Shown here piece by piece: positions 8,735-17,638 of a stretch of DNA of 64,000 bases; position 1 is the first letter of the stretch; each line of letters opens with the position of its first letter. Origin of the DNA: Enorma sp964624825 (lineage in GTDB: Bacteria > Actinomycetota > Coriobacteriia > Coriobacteriales > Coriobacteriaceae); assembly GCA_964624825.1 (NCBI GenBank), contig CAZUYD010000006.1, positions 1 to 64,000 on the forward strand. Direction: 5' to 3'. A program made the position numbers and the translations under genes. The notes below the pieces were generated by a model, which worked only from the letters and a program-made list of their open reading frames with translations, had not been told where the DNA came from and did no database searches.

Positions 8735-9121
8735 GAACAGCCTCATCTCATGATTGGGGCACCTCAACGGTTTGTAAGGTTTCGTGCCCAGCCTTCCAAG
8801 AGCTCCACCCCTGTATGGGGCGCGTTCGCCCATGCATATGGGTGATATGTCCCCCCAGCTGACCTGGTCTTTTCCCCCACACCTGCGCACTGGAGCGTTT
8901 GCTCAACCGCCGCGGCGGCATCACGACTAACCCGCTCGCCCGCGGGGCGGAATACCCCTTGCAACGGACGGTGCGACTTACCTCTAGGACGCGCCATGAT
9001 CGTGCATGCGCGCACGCATGCCCTTACGTGGATCCCTTTGACCGCGTCTGTCATGGACTAGGATGCGCGAAGCGGCACCCGCAACCACAGCCTGGAAGGA
9101 CGAATGGATTATACAACACAC

Positions 9122-9149
9122 TTGACAACAGGGAACGAAATGTTATAAG
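9122..9149 (+). promoter_or_regulatory. Strong sigma-70-like promoter without an obvious gene
   Basis: TTGACA (9122-9127), a 16-nt spacer and TATAAG (9144-9149) lie in the 648-base gene-free stretch 8735-9382. Downstream to 9382 I find no plausible plus-strand coding start, only GC-rich sequence with partial hairpins. A small RNA is possible. Nothing else was recognised in this stretch. Confidence 0.45.
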
Positions 9150-9382
9150 CACGCTCAATCTGCACGATGCGCGCCCCCTCGCCGGTGCGCTGCGATTTGA
9201 AATCGATGTGCAGGGTACACGCCGCCGTCGCATGCGCGCTGCCCTCATATGCGGGCGCTCGCATCGGGCGCATGCAAACGAGGGCGAGATTCTGCCGAAA
9301 CCCTCAAAGGCGCGCTATTAGCAACCGGCCCGGCACGGGCGAACGCGCGATGCGAGCTTGTACGGCCGCGGCGGATACCCGC

Positions 9383-10174
9383 TTACCACACGCGGGCGAA
9401 GGCGAGGACGTCGACGCGGGCGGCGCCAGCTGCCCTGAGCGCATCCGCGGCCGCACGAACGGTCGCGCCCGTGGTGATGACATCATCGACGAGCACGAGG
9501 CGCATGGCCCGAACAGGCTCCATCACCTCGTAGGCGCCCCGTGCGCGCTGTGCGCGCTCCGTGCGCCCGAGGGCGCGCTGATCGGAGCAACCATGCTTGC
9601 AAAGCGCATCGAGCATGCGCACACCCGAACGTTGCGAGAGCTCGCGCGCGATGGCCTCCATATGGTCGAACCCTCGGCGTGCGAAGGCCGCGGCGGTGGC
9701 AGGCACGAACACGATGGCATCGGCGTGGGCAAGCATGCCGCCATAGCGCTGCGACGCCGCAGCCTCGGCGTGCTCGGCCGCATCGAGCATGAGCTCGGCG
9801 ATGAGCGGCGCGAGCCGGCGCTCGCCAGCATCCTTGTACGCCCGAATGATACGCGGGACGGGATCGTCGAACACCGTCGCAGCAAGGCAGCGCCCCGCAG
9901 GCGCGGACACCTCGTCGGTTGCCTGACGTGATGCATGCGCGCCGCACTCGGTGCACAACAGGTCGCCGAATGGCGCGCCGCAGCGCACGCATGCACGCAC
10001 CGGATCGATGGGCATCATGCGCGCAAGGCAATCATCGCAGATGAGCGCTCCCGGTCGCTCGCACCCGGCACACCGCGTAGGCGCTATCGCCTCGAGGACG
10101 ACATCGCGGGCGCGCGCAAGCCAAGGGGCGCAGAGGCTCCCGTTTTGCCCGCCACCTGCCCGCGCGTCAGCCAT
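9383..10174 (-). CDS. comF: ComF family phosphoribosyltransferase-like protein
   Basis: A 263-residue ComF/GntX-type protein. ComF is required for natural transformation in Bacillus and partners the ComFA translocase; in many bacteria its role is unclear. The N-terminus has zinc-finger Cys pairs (TRCAGCERPGALICDDCLAR, CVRCGAPFG, LCTECGAH). The C-terminal PRT domain has the PRPP-binding motif LVLVDDVITTGATVRAAADA. An ATG at 10174 and a GTG at 10183 are both possible; GAGG lies closer to the GTG. The gene follows ricT by fewer than 20 nt and is likely co-transcribed with it. No other competence gene is present in the window. Confidence 0.85.
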   Translation of the reverse strand: MADARAGGGQNGSLCAPWLARARDVVLEAIAPTRCAGCERPGALICDDCLARMMPIDPVRACVRCGAPFGDLLCTECGAHASRQATDEVSAPAGRCLAATVFDDPVPRIIRAYKDAGERRLAPLIAELMLDAAEHAEAAASQRYGGMLAHADAIVFVPATAAAFARRGFDHMEAIARELSQRSGVRMLDALCKHGCSDQRALGRTERAQRARGAYEVMEPVRAMRLVLVDDVITTGATVRAAADALRAAGAARVDVLAFARVW

Positions 10175-10192
10175 GGGCGCCACGCACCCTCG

Positions 10193-11926
10193 TTACTCGG
10201 CAGCGGACGGGGCTGAGCCGGAGGCTCCGCTCGGCCTGGAATTCCCATCCGCTCCGGAGCCGCCCCCTTGGGCGCCCGCATTCGAAGCGCCCCCTTGGGA
10301 TGACCCGCGGCCCGGTGCGGATCCGCCGCCGGCCTGTTTCGGCTTGCGCGAACGACGACGGCGCCGCTTATGCGATGAGGCCTCCCCCGCCTGCTTGGAG
10401 GGTTTGCCGGCAGAGCCGGCGCCCTCATGCGCCGCGCGCTCCTTCCCAGGCGCCTCGTGCGCGCGCTGAGCGCCGCCCCCATCGCCTGGGCGGCGGCGCG
10501 TGACCTTCACATCGCCCTTTGCAACCTGGCTTGCAACCGATGGCGTCGTGGGCTTTTGAGGTTCCAACGTGGTGCGATGCCGACGACGCGCCTTTCCGGA
10601 CGTCTTTGCTTCGCCCGGTGCCAGCGACCCCTGCTCTTGCACCGCCTCGCGCGCCGCAGCGCGCACGAACGCATCGTTGCGCTCGTCGCTGCTCAAGTGG
10701 CGCCGGTGGCGACGCGATGCGCCCTGCGCGCTCGAGCCAGCGTCGCCTGCGCGCTTCGGCTGCTCGGAAGCGCCCGCGTCCGTGCGCTTGCCCGCCGAAT
10801 GCTTGCGCCGACGGCGCGACGGTGCGGCGTCGCCTTCATCTGGCGCATTGTTCGCAGCACCACCCTTACCAGAACGCGCGCCCTTCCCGTTTTTCGCGGC
10901 ACCCGAACCGTTCTCGTTGCGGTCATCGCACTTGCGACGGCGTACGGGCGAGGAGGTGACGATGCGGTCGTCATTCGAAAGCCCGTCGCCCACGTCGATG
11001 CCGTTTTCGCGGTCGAGTTCCATCAGGGCGAGCGCGATGTCGGGGCTCTCAAGCTTTTCCAGCACATCGCGGGTCACGCAATCGGGACGGCAGGCGCAGC
11101 CCTGCTTCTCCGCCTTCTTCTTGCATGCATCCGAGCATGTCATGGCGGACAGGTCGACGCGGAACACCTTGCCGTTCTCCAGACGCAGCACCAGCTGCTC
11201 GCGCGGCGTATCGTATTCTTGGATGCGCGCCTTGCCGAGCGGCGTATCGATCAGCGCCTTCTTCTTCGGGGCGCGGCCCTTGAAATCTTTATACGCTTCG
11301 AACTCATAGCGCAAGCAGCACATCAAACGGCCGCACACGCCCGAGATCTTCGCGGAGTTAAGCGGCAGGTCCTGCTCTTTCGCCATGCGAATCGAAACCG
11401 GCTCGAACTGCCCGCCAAAGCGGGCGCAGCAGAGCTCTTGTCCGCAATGGGCAAGGCCTCCCACCAGCCGCGCCTCATCGCGCACGCCGATCTGGCGCAT
11501 ATCGACGCGGGTGCGCAGCCGTGCAGACAGGTCGCGCACCAGCTGACGGAAGTCGACGCGATCTTCGGCGGCAAAGTAGAATACCGCGCGCTCGCCACCA
11601 AAGAGGTACTCGACGCCCACCGGCTTCATATCGAGGCCGTTTTGCTTCACGAGCGCCCGAAAGTCGTTCATAGCCGCCTCGCCCCTACGCGCGAGCTCGT
11701 CCGCCCGGTCGAGGTCTTCGTCGGTGGCGATGCGCAGCACGGGCTTAAGCGGCGCGCGCAGCTCGTCCTCGGTCACCTCGAAGGGATCTGCCGTGACCAG
11801 GCCGATCTCTGTGCCGCGCTCGGTGGCGCAGATGGCGTAATCGGCTTCGATGATGTCGAGCTGCTGCGGGTCGAACCATAAATCGCGCGAAGCGAAAGGA
11901 AACTTGACGGGAACTACGATGGGCAT
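10193..11926 (-). CDS. ricT: PSP1-domain protein RicT/YaaT with long basic tail
   Basis: A 577-residue protein. The first 300 or so residues are the PSP1/YaaT family: the B. subtilis homologue RicT acts with RicA and RicF in an Fe-S complex affecting RNA processing and phosphorelay. Diagnostic segments are GVEYLFGGERAVFYF, the Cys-rich AHCGQELCCARFGGQFEPVS, KISGVCGRLMCCLRYE and a further Cys set (MTCSDACKKK, CACRPDC). Residues from about 340 to the end are low-complexity Ala/Gly/Lys/Arg/Ser, much longer than usual and probably disordered and nucleic-acid-binding. It overlaps holB by 13 nt, the conserved holB-ricT pairing of Gram-positive bacteria. Confidence 0.9.
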   Translation of the reverse strand: MPIVVPVKFPFASRDLWFDPQQLDIIEADYAICATERGTEIGLVTADPFEVTEDELRAPLKPVLRIATDEDLDRADELARRGEAAMNDFRALVKQNGLDMKPVGVEYLFGGERAVFYFAAEDRVDFRQLVRDLSARLRTRVDMRQIGVRDEARLVGGLAHCGQELCCARFGGQFEPVSIRMAKEQDLPLNSAKISGVCGRLMCCLRYEFEAYKDFKGRAPKKKALIDTPLGKARIQEYDTPREQLVLRLENGKVFRVDLSAMTCSDACKKKAEKQGCACRPDCVTRDVLEKLESPDIALALMELDRENGIDVGDGLSNDDRIVTSSPVRRRKCDDRNENGSGAAKNGKGARSGKGGAANNAPDEGDAAPSRRRRKHSAGKRTDAGASEQPKRAGDAGSSAQGASRRHRRHLSSDERNDAFVRAAAREAVQEQGSLAPGEAKTSGKARRRHRTTLEPQKPTTPSVASQVAKGDVKVTRRRPGDGGGAQRAHEAPGKERAAHEGAGSAGKPSKQAGEASSHKRRRRRSRKPKQAGGGSAPGRGSSQGGASNAGAQGGGSGADGNSRPSGASGSAPSAAE

Positions 11927-13065
11927 GTCAGGGCCTTCCTGATATCGAAGAGCATGACCTCGAAGGCCAGCTGCGGAGTGACGTTTCTGGCGACGGCGCG
12001 CTCAGCGGCCGCAACGGCATCGAGCGCGCACACGGCAGCGGCAGGGGTTACCCGCGCAGCAAGCCGATCGATGACTGCCTGCGCATCGGCACACATCGGC
12101 GTGGCCGATGCGTCTTCCAGAACAAACAGAACGTCGCGCATGAGCAGGCGCGCGCACGCCAGCACTTCCATGATACCCGAACGCTCGCGCGCGGTGAGTT
12201 CGCGCTTGTTGCGATCCTCGAGTTGCTTGAGCGCCCCGCGCGAAAGATACTCCTCATCGCGCTTAAGAATGGCTTCCTGGGTCGACTTGACCTCGGCAAG
12301 CGGCGCCTTCACCACGGTGATGAGCTCTTTCGCCGCGTTGAGCACGTCCGCCTCGTCATCGCGAACGAGCCCGTCAATCGCCCGCAGCATCACCCGGCGC
12401 GCCTCCTGGCGCTCGGCGCTCTTCAAAAACTCCACGGCGCGCGCAGGGCTCCCCGCCACGGCAACCGCCATGCGGCAGCGTCCCTCGGGAAGACCCGTCG
12501 CGCGCACCACGGCCTGAACGGCCGCCGTGGGCGACACCGCGCGAAACGGCACGCATTGGCAGCGCGAGACGATGGTGGGCAGCACGGTATCCGCAACCGT
12601 GCCCAAAAGAACGAAAACAACGTCCTCGGGCGGCTCCTCAAGTGTTTTAAGCATGGCATTCGCCGAACTTGCGCGCAGCTGGTCGGCATGGTCGATGATG
12701 TAGACCTTGCGCGGCGCGCGGATGGGAGCCATTGAAACATCATCGAGCAGATCGCGAATCTGCGCGATAAGATAGCCCGTCGCGCTCTCGGGCGCGAGGT
12801 AATGCACGTCGGGATGGGTGTGGCGCGCCACGCGCACGCACGCATCGCAGGCGCCGCACGCGCCTTCACCGCTCTCGCAGATGAGCGCCTGAGCCAGCGC
12901 CCAGGCCGCATCGAGCTTGCCCGACCCCGGCGCACCCAAGAACAGGTAGGCGTGCGACGCCTTACGGGTCTCGACCGCGCGCGCAAGAAACGAACGGACG
13001 CGCGGCTGCGTATCGAGGCGGGCGAGCAGCGAACGGTCGGCGCTATCGGTTACGGGCTGGGACAT
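11914..13065 (-). CDS. holB: DNA polymerase III delta prime subunit
   Basis: A 383-residue clamp-loader subunit. It has an AAA+ fold with a degenerate Walker A (FLGAPGSGKLDAAWALA), a zinc module (CGACDACVRVARHTHPD), the Walker B-like KVYIIDHADQL, sensor regions SANAMLKTLEEPPEDVVFVL and the SRC arginine-finger motif in VLPTIVSRCQCVPF. The C-terminal half is the helical collar region. The ATG at 13065 has AAGGA 7 nt upstream; an earlier in-frame start at 13113 has none. Its 3' end overlaps ricT. Thymidylate kinase, commonly adjacent, is instead at 26.9 kb. Confidence 0.92.
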   Translation of the reverse strand: MSQPVTDSADRSLLARLDTQPRVRSFLARAVETRKASHAYLFLGAPGSGKLDAAWALAQALICESGEGACGACDACVRVARHTHPDVHYLAPESATGYLIAQIRDLLDDVSMAPIRAPRKVYIIDHADQLRASSANAMLKTLEEPPEDVVFVLLGTVADTVLPTIVSRCQCVPFRAVSPTAAVQAVVRATGLPEGRCRMAVAVAGSPARAVEFLKSAERQEARRVMLRAIDGLVRDDEADVLNAAKELITVVKAPLAEVKSTQEAILKRDEEYLSRGALKQLEDRNKRELTARERSGIMEVLACARLLMRDVLFVLEDASATPMCADAQAVIDRLAARVTPAAAVCALDAVAAAERAVARNVTPQLAFEVMLFDIRKALTCPS

Positions 13066-13198
13066 GGGCGATCCTTGGAGCGCGGGCTTGAGGAAATGCC
13101 GCAGGTGCGCCAAGCGCTCGAAGCGGCGGGCGCACGCTGCGCGCCCTCATGATACCCCGTTTCGCGATGGCCTTGTCCGGTGCGTCGCGCTACTATCC

Positions 13199-13238
13199 GA
13201 CGCGCATGCGACCCGACGCGCATGCGACCCGACGCGCT
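13199..13238. repeat. Short 16-bp tandem repeat
   Basis: About two and a half copies of CGACGCGCATGCGACC lie between the aldo/keto reductase stop and the holB start. Confidence 0.6.
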
Positions 13239-13284
13239 CGGCGATTCACCTCACGCGGCAGCTCGTCACATGAGGCGCCGGCCG

Positions 13285-14145
13285 TTACACGATATCGAGC
13301 GGTGTCGCGTGGTTCGGCATGGGAAACGACCGAGAGAGCAATGCAAGGTCATCAGATGTGAGCTCGATCTCTCTCGCAGCGATGTTCTCGCGCATGTGCT
13401 CGGGGTTACCGGTGCGCGGGATCGCTACCACCAGGGGGTTGCGCAGCACGAAGGCGAGAAGCACCTGGAACGGCGTTGCGTGATGCCGACGGGCGACCTC
13501 GGTGACCGCCACGTCGGTCACCAGGCCGCGCCGCAGATCTCCTGCTTGCGCAAGCGGGCAATATGCCATGAGCGGCATCTGCGCGGCGCTCATCCAGGGA
13601 AGAATCTCGTATTCCACGCCACGCGACCCTAAATGATAGAGGTCTTGGTTCACCGCGCAGTGCGTGCCGTTGTACACCGAGAAGAGCTCTTCGAGGTCGT
13701 CCACATCGAAGTTCGATACGCCCCAGTGGCGGATGACGCCATCCTCGACCAGCTCCTCCATGCACCGCACCGTTTCAGAAAGCGGAACCGACCCGCGCCA
13801 ATGGAGCAGGTACAGGTCGAGGTAGTCCGTCTGCATGCGCTCAAGCGACGCCTCGACGCTCTCGAAGATCATGGGGTCGCCCGCATTGCGCGGCAAGACC
13901 TTCGAGACCAAGAACAGTTTCTCGCGATCATACCCCTTGATCGCCTCGCCCACGAGCCGCTCGGCTGCACCGCCGCCATACATCTCGGCCGTGTCGATGA
14001 GCCGAATGCCCGCATCGAGCCCTGCCCGCAATGCGGCAAGCTCGCGCTCGCGCGCTGCGGGGTTTTCGCCCAAGAACCACGTGCCCATGCCCAGGCGCGG
14101 CATCTGCACGCCGGTGCGCAGGGTGACCGTTTCCTTGTATGCCAT
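13285..14145 (-). CDS. Aldo/keto reductase
   Basis: A 286-residue NADPH-dependent (alpha/beta)8-barrel oxidoreductase. The catalytic tetrad is visible: Asp and Tyr in IDTAEMYGGG, Lys in FLVSKVLP, His in LYLLHWRGS. Cofactor contacts are WGVSNFDVDDLEEL and VVAIPRTGNPEHMREN. This is the short AKR5-like form. AGGAG precedes the ATG at the usual distance. It stands alone, with 287 bases upstream of no recognised content and holB about 220 bases downstream. The natural carbonyl substrate cannot be assigned. Confidence 0.88.
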   Translation of the reverse strand: MAYKETVTLRTGVQMPRLGMGTWFLGENPAARERELAALRAGLDAGIRLIDTAEMYGGGAAERLVGEAIKGYDREKLFLVSKVLPRNAGDPMIFESVEASLERMQTDYLDLYLLHWRGSVPLSETVRCMEELVEDGVIRHWGVSNFDVDDLEELFSVYNGTHCAVNQDLYHLGSRGVEYEILPWMSAAQMPLMAYCPLAQAGDLRRGLVTDVAVTEVARRHHATPFQVLLAFVLRNPLVVAIPRTGNPEHMRENIAAREIELTSDDLALLSRSFPMPNHATPLDIV

Positions 14146-14432
14146 ACGTTGCTCCTATCGTCGCGTCGTTGGTTCCATGGATGCTCAAAGATGGCTTCGA
14201 TCGCATGCGAAATGGGCGCTAAGAGCAAAACCCATCTCGTACCCCCTCCATGCGCGCGGCCGCGCTGGGAGACATGTCAGCGCGGCCGAACGAAAAGCGG
14301 CATATCGATGTATACGCGTTCGCTACCCCAGCCGCAAGAGGTACCCAAAAGGAACATGCGACCACAGGAAGACAACCCGCAAGGGCGAGCCCAAACGCGC
14401 CGCCTGCGCCCCGGCAGACGGCGTGCGACCTT

Positions 14433-15317
14433 TTAGCCCTGGAGCTTCATATCGTTGATGAGCTCGTAGTACTCGGCGATGGCGGAGTGATCTTCCTTCT
14501 CATGGCCGTGCGCCTTGAGCGACTGCATGATCTCCATCGCGAGCGAGGAGAACGGCACGGACACGTTCACGCCGTGCGAGGTGTCCATCACGTTCTGGAG
14601 ATCCTTGATGTGTAGCTCGATGCGGAAGCCCGGGGTAAAGTCGCCGTCGAAGATCTTCTGAGACTTCTGGTCCATAACGGTGGAGCCCGCAAGACCGCTG
14701 CGGATGGCCTCGTAAACGCGCGCAGGGTCAACGCCGGCCTTCTTGGCAAGCGAATACGCCTCCGAGACGGCGGCGATGTTGATGGCCACGATCATCTGGT
14801 TGGCAAGCTTGGTGATGTTGCCGGCACCGACCTCACCCACGAGCGTCACCGTGGAAGCCATGGTCTTAAGCAGGTCCTCGTACTTGGCGAAGACCTCCTC
14901 CTTGCCGCCCACCATGACGGCGATGGTGCCGTCGATAGCCTTAGGCTCGCCACCGGACACCGGCGCGTCGAGGAACTCGACGCCCATCTCGGCCAAACGG
15001 GCAGCGAAGTCGCGGCTGGCCAGCGGTGCGATGGAGCTCATATCGATGACGCACTTGCCCGCGGTCAAGCCCTCGGCAAGGCCGTTCTCATCGAAAAGCG
15101 CGCTCTCCACGTTGGGGGAGTTCTGAAGCATGGTGATGACCACGTCGGCGTTCTCGGCAACCTCCTTGCCGCAGCTGCAGGCAACGCCACCGAGCTCAAC
15201 GAGGTCTTTCGCGCGATCCATGTTGAAGTCGTACGCGTAGACCTGATGACCGGCCTTCTGGACATTGATGGACATGGGCTTGCCCATGATTCCCAAACCG
15301 ACAAATCCTACGTTCAT
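14433..15317 (-). CDS. garR: Tartronate semialdehyde reductase (2-hydroxy-3-oxopropionate reductase)
   Basis: A 294-residue NAD(P)H-dependent reductase converting tartronate semialdehyde to D-glycerate in glucarate/galactarate breakdown. It has the N-terminal VGFVGLGIMGKPMSINV, the substrate loop DAPVSGGEPKAIDGTIAVMV, the catalytic Lys in GNITKLANQMIVAINIAAVS, and the C-terminal GFRIELHIKDLQNVM. It is the last gene of the minus-strand diacid cluster, 99 nt after garK, which supports the assignment over other beta-hydroxyacid dehydrogenases. AAAGGA precedes the start. It lacks the His-rich tail of its paralogue at 4.7-5.8 kb. Confidence 0.9.
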   Translation of the reverse strand: MNVGFVGLGIMGKPMSINVQKAGHQVYAYDFNMDRAKDLVELGGVACSCGKEVAENADVVITMLQNSPNVESALFDENGLAEGLTAGKCVIDMSSIAPLASRDFAARLAEMGVEFLDAPVSGGEPKAIDGTIAVMVGGKEEVFAKYEDLLKTMASTVTLVGEVGAGNITKLANQMIVAINIAAVSEAYSLAKKAGVDPARVYEAIRSGLAGSTVMDQKSQKIFDGDFTPGFRIELHIKDLQNVMDTSHGVNVSVPFSSLAMEIMQSLKAHGHEKEDHSAIAEYYELINDMKLQG

Positions 15318-15416
15318 AATGGGTTCCTTTCCATTGAAACCGATGTGTACCTATCAACACGTTCGCAAAGCGAACGGAGTTGCCGTAAAGTTGCCGTAAA
15401 TAGACCAAACGAACCG

Positions 15417-16574
15417 CTACGAGCACCGCGCGGCAGCCCGGCCAAGCAAGAAGGCCCGCATGGCGCTCTCGCCGGCGATCGGCACGAGCCGCTCCGTACC
15501 CGCGATGCACTCCTCGAGGGTCATCGGTGCGACCGCTGTTGGAATGACCAGGTCGATGCCCTCGTCGTATATGCCGTCGAGGTCTTCCGCACGGCTGCCC
15601 ACGATGGCGATCACGGGCTTGCCGTGCTCCCGCGCGCGCCGCGCGACGCCGACCGGCGCCTTGCCGTTCACCGATTGCGCGTCCATGCGGCCCTCGCCGG
15701 TGATGACAAAGTCTGCCGTGGCAATGGCTTCGGAAAGCCCGATGGCATCGAGCACATATTCGATGCCGCGCTCGACGCGCGCACGGCAAAACGCTGCAAG
15801 CGCGGCGCCCAGCCCTCCGGCTGCGCCCGCACCCGGCATGTCGCGAACCGGCACGCCCGTGCTTGCTTCAAGCATCGCCGCATAGGACTTCATCCACAAG
15901 TCGAGCTGTTCGAGCTCATCGGTATCGACGCCTTTCTGAGGACCATACACGTACAGCGCGCCGTTTTCGCCCACCAACGGGTTGGTCACGTCGGTGAGCA
16001 GGATGAACTCGCACTCGTACACGCGCGGGTCCAGCCCCGAGCAATCGATGCGGGCTAAGTCCTTGAGGCCGATCAGGCCGCAAGGAATGAGCTCGCCTTT
16101 AGCATCGAGGAACTTCACGCCCAGTGACTTGGCCATACCGACGCCGCCGTCGTTCGTCGCGCTGCCGCCAAGGCCGACGAGGATTCGACGCGCGCCGTGG
16201 TCGAGCGCGTCGAGAATCAGATCGCCCACGCCCCATGTGGAGGCGCGCAGCGCGTTTTCGGGCGTCTGCTCGATGAGCGTGATGCCGCTTGCGGCAGCCA
16301 TCTCGATCACCGCGGTGTCGCCGCCCACCAGACCATAGGACGCCTCGACGGGATCGCCGAGCGGATTTTGCACCGTCACACGGCGCATCTGCCCATCAAG
16401 CGCCGATACGAGCGCGTCAACCGTGCCCTCGCCTCCGTCGGCAATGGGGAATCGAAGCACCCGGCATTGCGCGTCCACGCGGCGGATGCCCTCTTCGACC
16501 AGCTCTTCCACGCGCGCACTCGATGCCGAGCCCTTAAACGAGTCAACCGCAAGCACAACCGTGCACCGCTCCAA
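15417..16574 (-). CDS. garK: Glycerate 2-kinase
   Basis: A 385-residue GarK/GlxK-family kinase phosphorylating D-glycerate with ATP to 2-phosphoglycerate. Family motifs are LAVDSFKGSASSARVEEL, FPIADGGEGTVDALV, the GLGGSATNDGGVGMA loop, FILLTDVTNPLVGENGA, MPGAGAAGGLGAALAAF and FVITGEGRMDAQSVNGKAPV. The start is a TTG at 16574, chosen because AAAGGAGG lies 7 nt upstream; a further in-frame TTG at 16601 would place that site inside the gene. It lies 39 nt after the DapA-like lyase and feeds the GarR product into glycolysis. Confidence 0.92.
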   Translation of the reverse strand: MERCTVVLAVDSFKGSASSARVEELVEEGIRRVDAQCRVLRFPIADGGEGTVDALVSALDGQMRRVTVQNPLGDPVEASYGLVGGDTAVIEMAAASGITLIEQTPENALRASTWGVGDLILDALDHGARRILVGLGGSATNDGGVGMAKSLGVKFLDAKGELIPCGLIGLKDLARIDCSGLDPRVYECEFILLTDVTNPLVGENGALYVYGPQKGVDTDELEQLDLWMKSYAAMLEASTGVPVRDMPGAGAAGGLGAALAAFCRARVERGIEYVLDAIGLSEAIATADFVITGEGRMDAQSVNGKAPVGVARRAREHGKPVIAIVGSRAEDLDGIYDEGIDLVIPTAVAPMTLEECIAGTERLVPIAGESAMRAFLLGRAAARCS

Positions 16575-16613
16575 ATCAGCACCTCCTTTCAGCCCTTGCA
16601 ATGTAGGGCGAAC

Positions 16614-17528
16614 CTACTCGAGATAGCCGCCCTCGCGCATAGCCTTCTTGATACCTTCAAGCACCGCGCCGTCAGCGCCCTCAGTCGGAAGCACCGAGGG
16701 CCCCATGTTCATGCCCATGAGATTGGCCATGTCCTTGGTTGCCGCCGGGAAGCTCGCCGGGTCTTGCGAGAGGCGGATGGGATTGAGCTTGACCTGGTAC
16801 GCGCGGGAACCAGCCACATCGCCCTCGACGTACTTGTCGTAGATGCCGCAGACGAGCTCGGGATACATGTTTGCCGTCGAGCATACCGCACCCACCGCGC
16901 CGCAGCACATCGCCGGGAACACCACGGTGTCCTTACCGGCGAACACGGCGAAATCGATGTCGTCGGTCAAGCGGACGAGCTCCTGAAGATTGGTTATGTC
17001 GCCGCTTGAATCCTTGATACCCACGATGTTCGGACAGTCATGTGCCAGGCGCGAGATGGTTCCGCGCGTCATGGCGTAGCCGCAGCGGCCGGGGTTGCTG
17101 TAGATGAGCATCATCGTGTCGGGAATGGCGTCCGCGACGGCCTTGAAATGATTATAGTTTGCCTGCTCGGTGGGTTTGATGAACATGGGCGTGAGCACCG
17201 AAACCGCATCGACGCCGAGCGCGGCAGCGCGCTTGGCAAGTGCCACGGCCTTGGAGGTGCGGATGTGACCCACGCCGAAGAAGACCGGCACGCGGCCGGC
17301 AGCGGCCTCGAGAATGGCCTTGGTGGCCTCGAGCATCTCGTCATCCGAGAACATGTAGAACTCAGAGTTGCTCCCGAAGGCCAAGATGCCATCGACGCCA
17401 TGCTCGATCTCGAAATCGACATGTTCGCGCAGGCGCTCGATGTCGATCTCACCGTCATAGGCGTTGGTGACGGGCGTGATGATGGGCACGACGATGCCCT
17501 TGAGACGCTCGACGTCAAACGTTGCCAT
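16614..17528 (-). CDS. DapA-family lyase, probable keto-deoxyglucarate aldolase or dehydratase
   Basis: A 304-residue (beta/alpha)8 Schiff-base lyase of the dihydrodipicolinate synthase/N-acetylneuraminate lyase family. It shows the substrate motif FGSNSEFYMFSDDE (GTTGE position), the Tyr of LIYSNPGRCGYAM and the Lys of VGIKDSSGDITNLQEL. The start at 17528 has AGAGGAG 8 nt upstream. It sits between glucarate dehydratase and garK-garR. DapA-family enzymes known on 5-keto-4-deoxyglucarate are decarboxylating dehydratases (KdgD), which would make garR and garK unnecessary. No GarL aldolase is present, so I infer that this one cleaves to pyruvate plus tartronate semialdehyde. Dehydratase activity remains possible. 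Confidence 0.8.
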   Translation of the reverse strand: MATFDVERLKGIVVPIITPVTNAYDGEIDIERLREHVDFEIEHGVDGILAFGSNSEFYMFSDDEMLEATKAILEAAAGRVPVFFGVGHIRTSKAVALAKRAAALGVDAVSVLTPMFIKPTEQANYNHFKAVADAIPDTMMLIYSNPGRCGYAMTRGTISRLAHDCPNIVGIKDSSGDITNLQELVRLTDDIDFAVFAGKDTVVFPAMCCGAVGAVCSTANMYPELVCGIYDKYVEGDVAGSRAYQVKLNPIRLSQDPASFPAATKDMANLMGMNMGPSVLPTEGADGAVLEGIKKAMREGGYLE

Positions 17529-17638
17529 AACCTGTACTCCTCTCGTGAACGCGCAGACTATCCGCGCATCGGTCAGGCCGCCCCGCCGCCTGGTAGCGCG
17601 GGGCGGCTGCATGGGACGCTCGGCGCCCGTAGCCAAAC

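Noticed and set aside
10427..11881. 484-codon plus-strand open frame opposite ricT
   Set aside because: Arg/Ala-rich antisense frame without ribosome site or motif.
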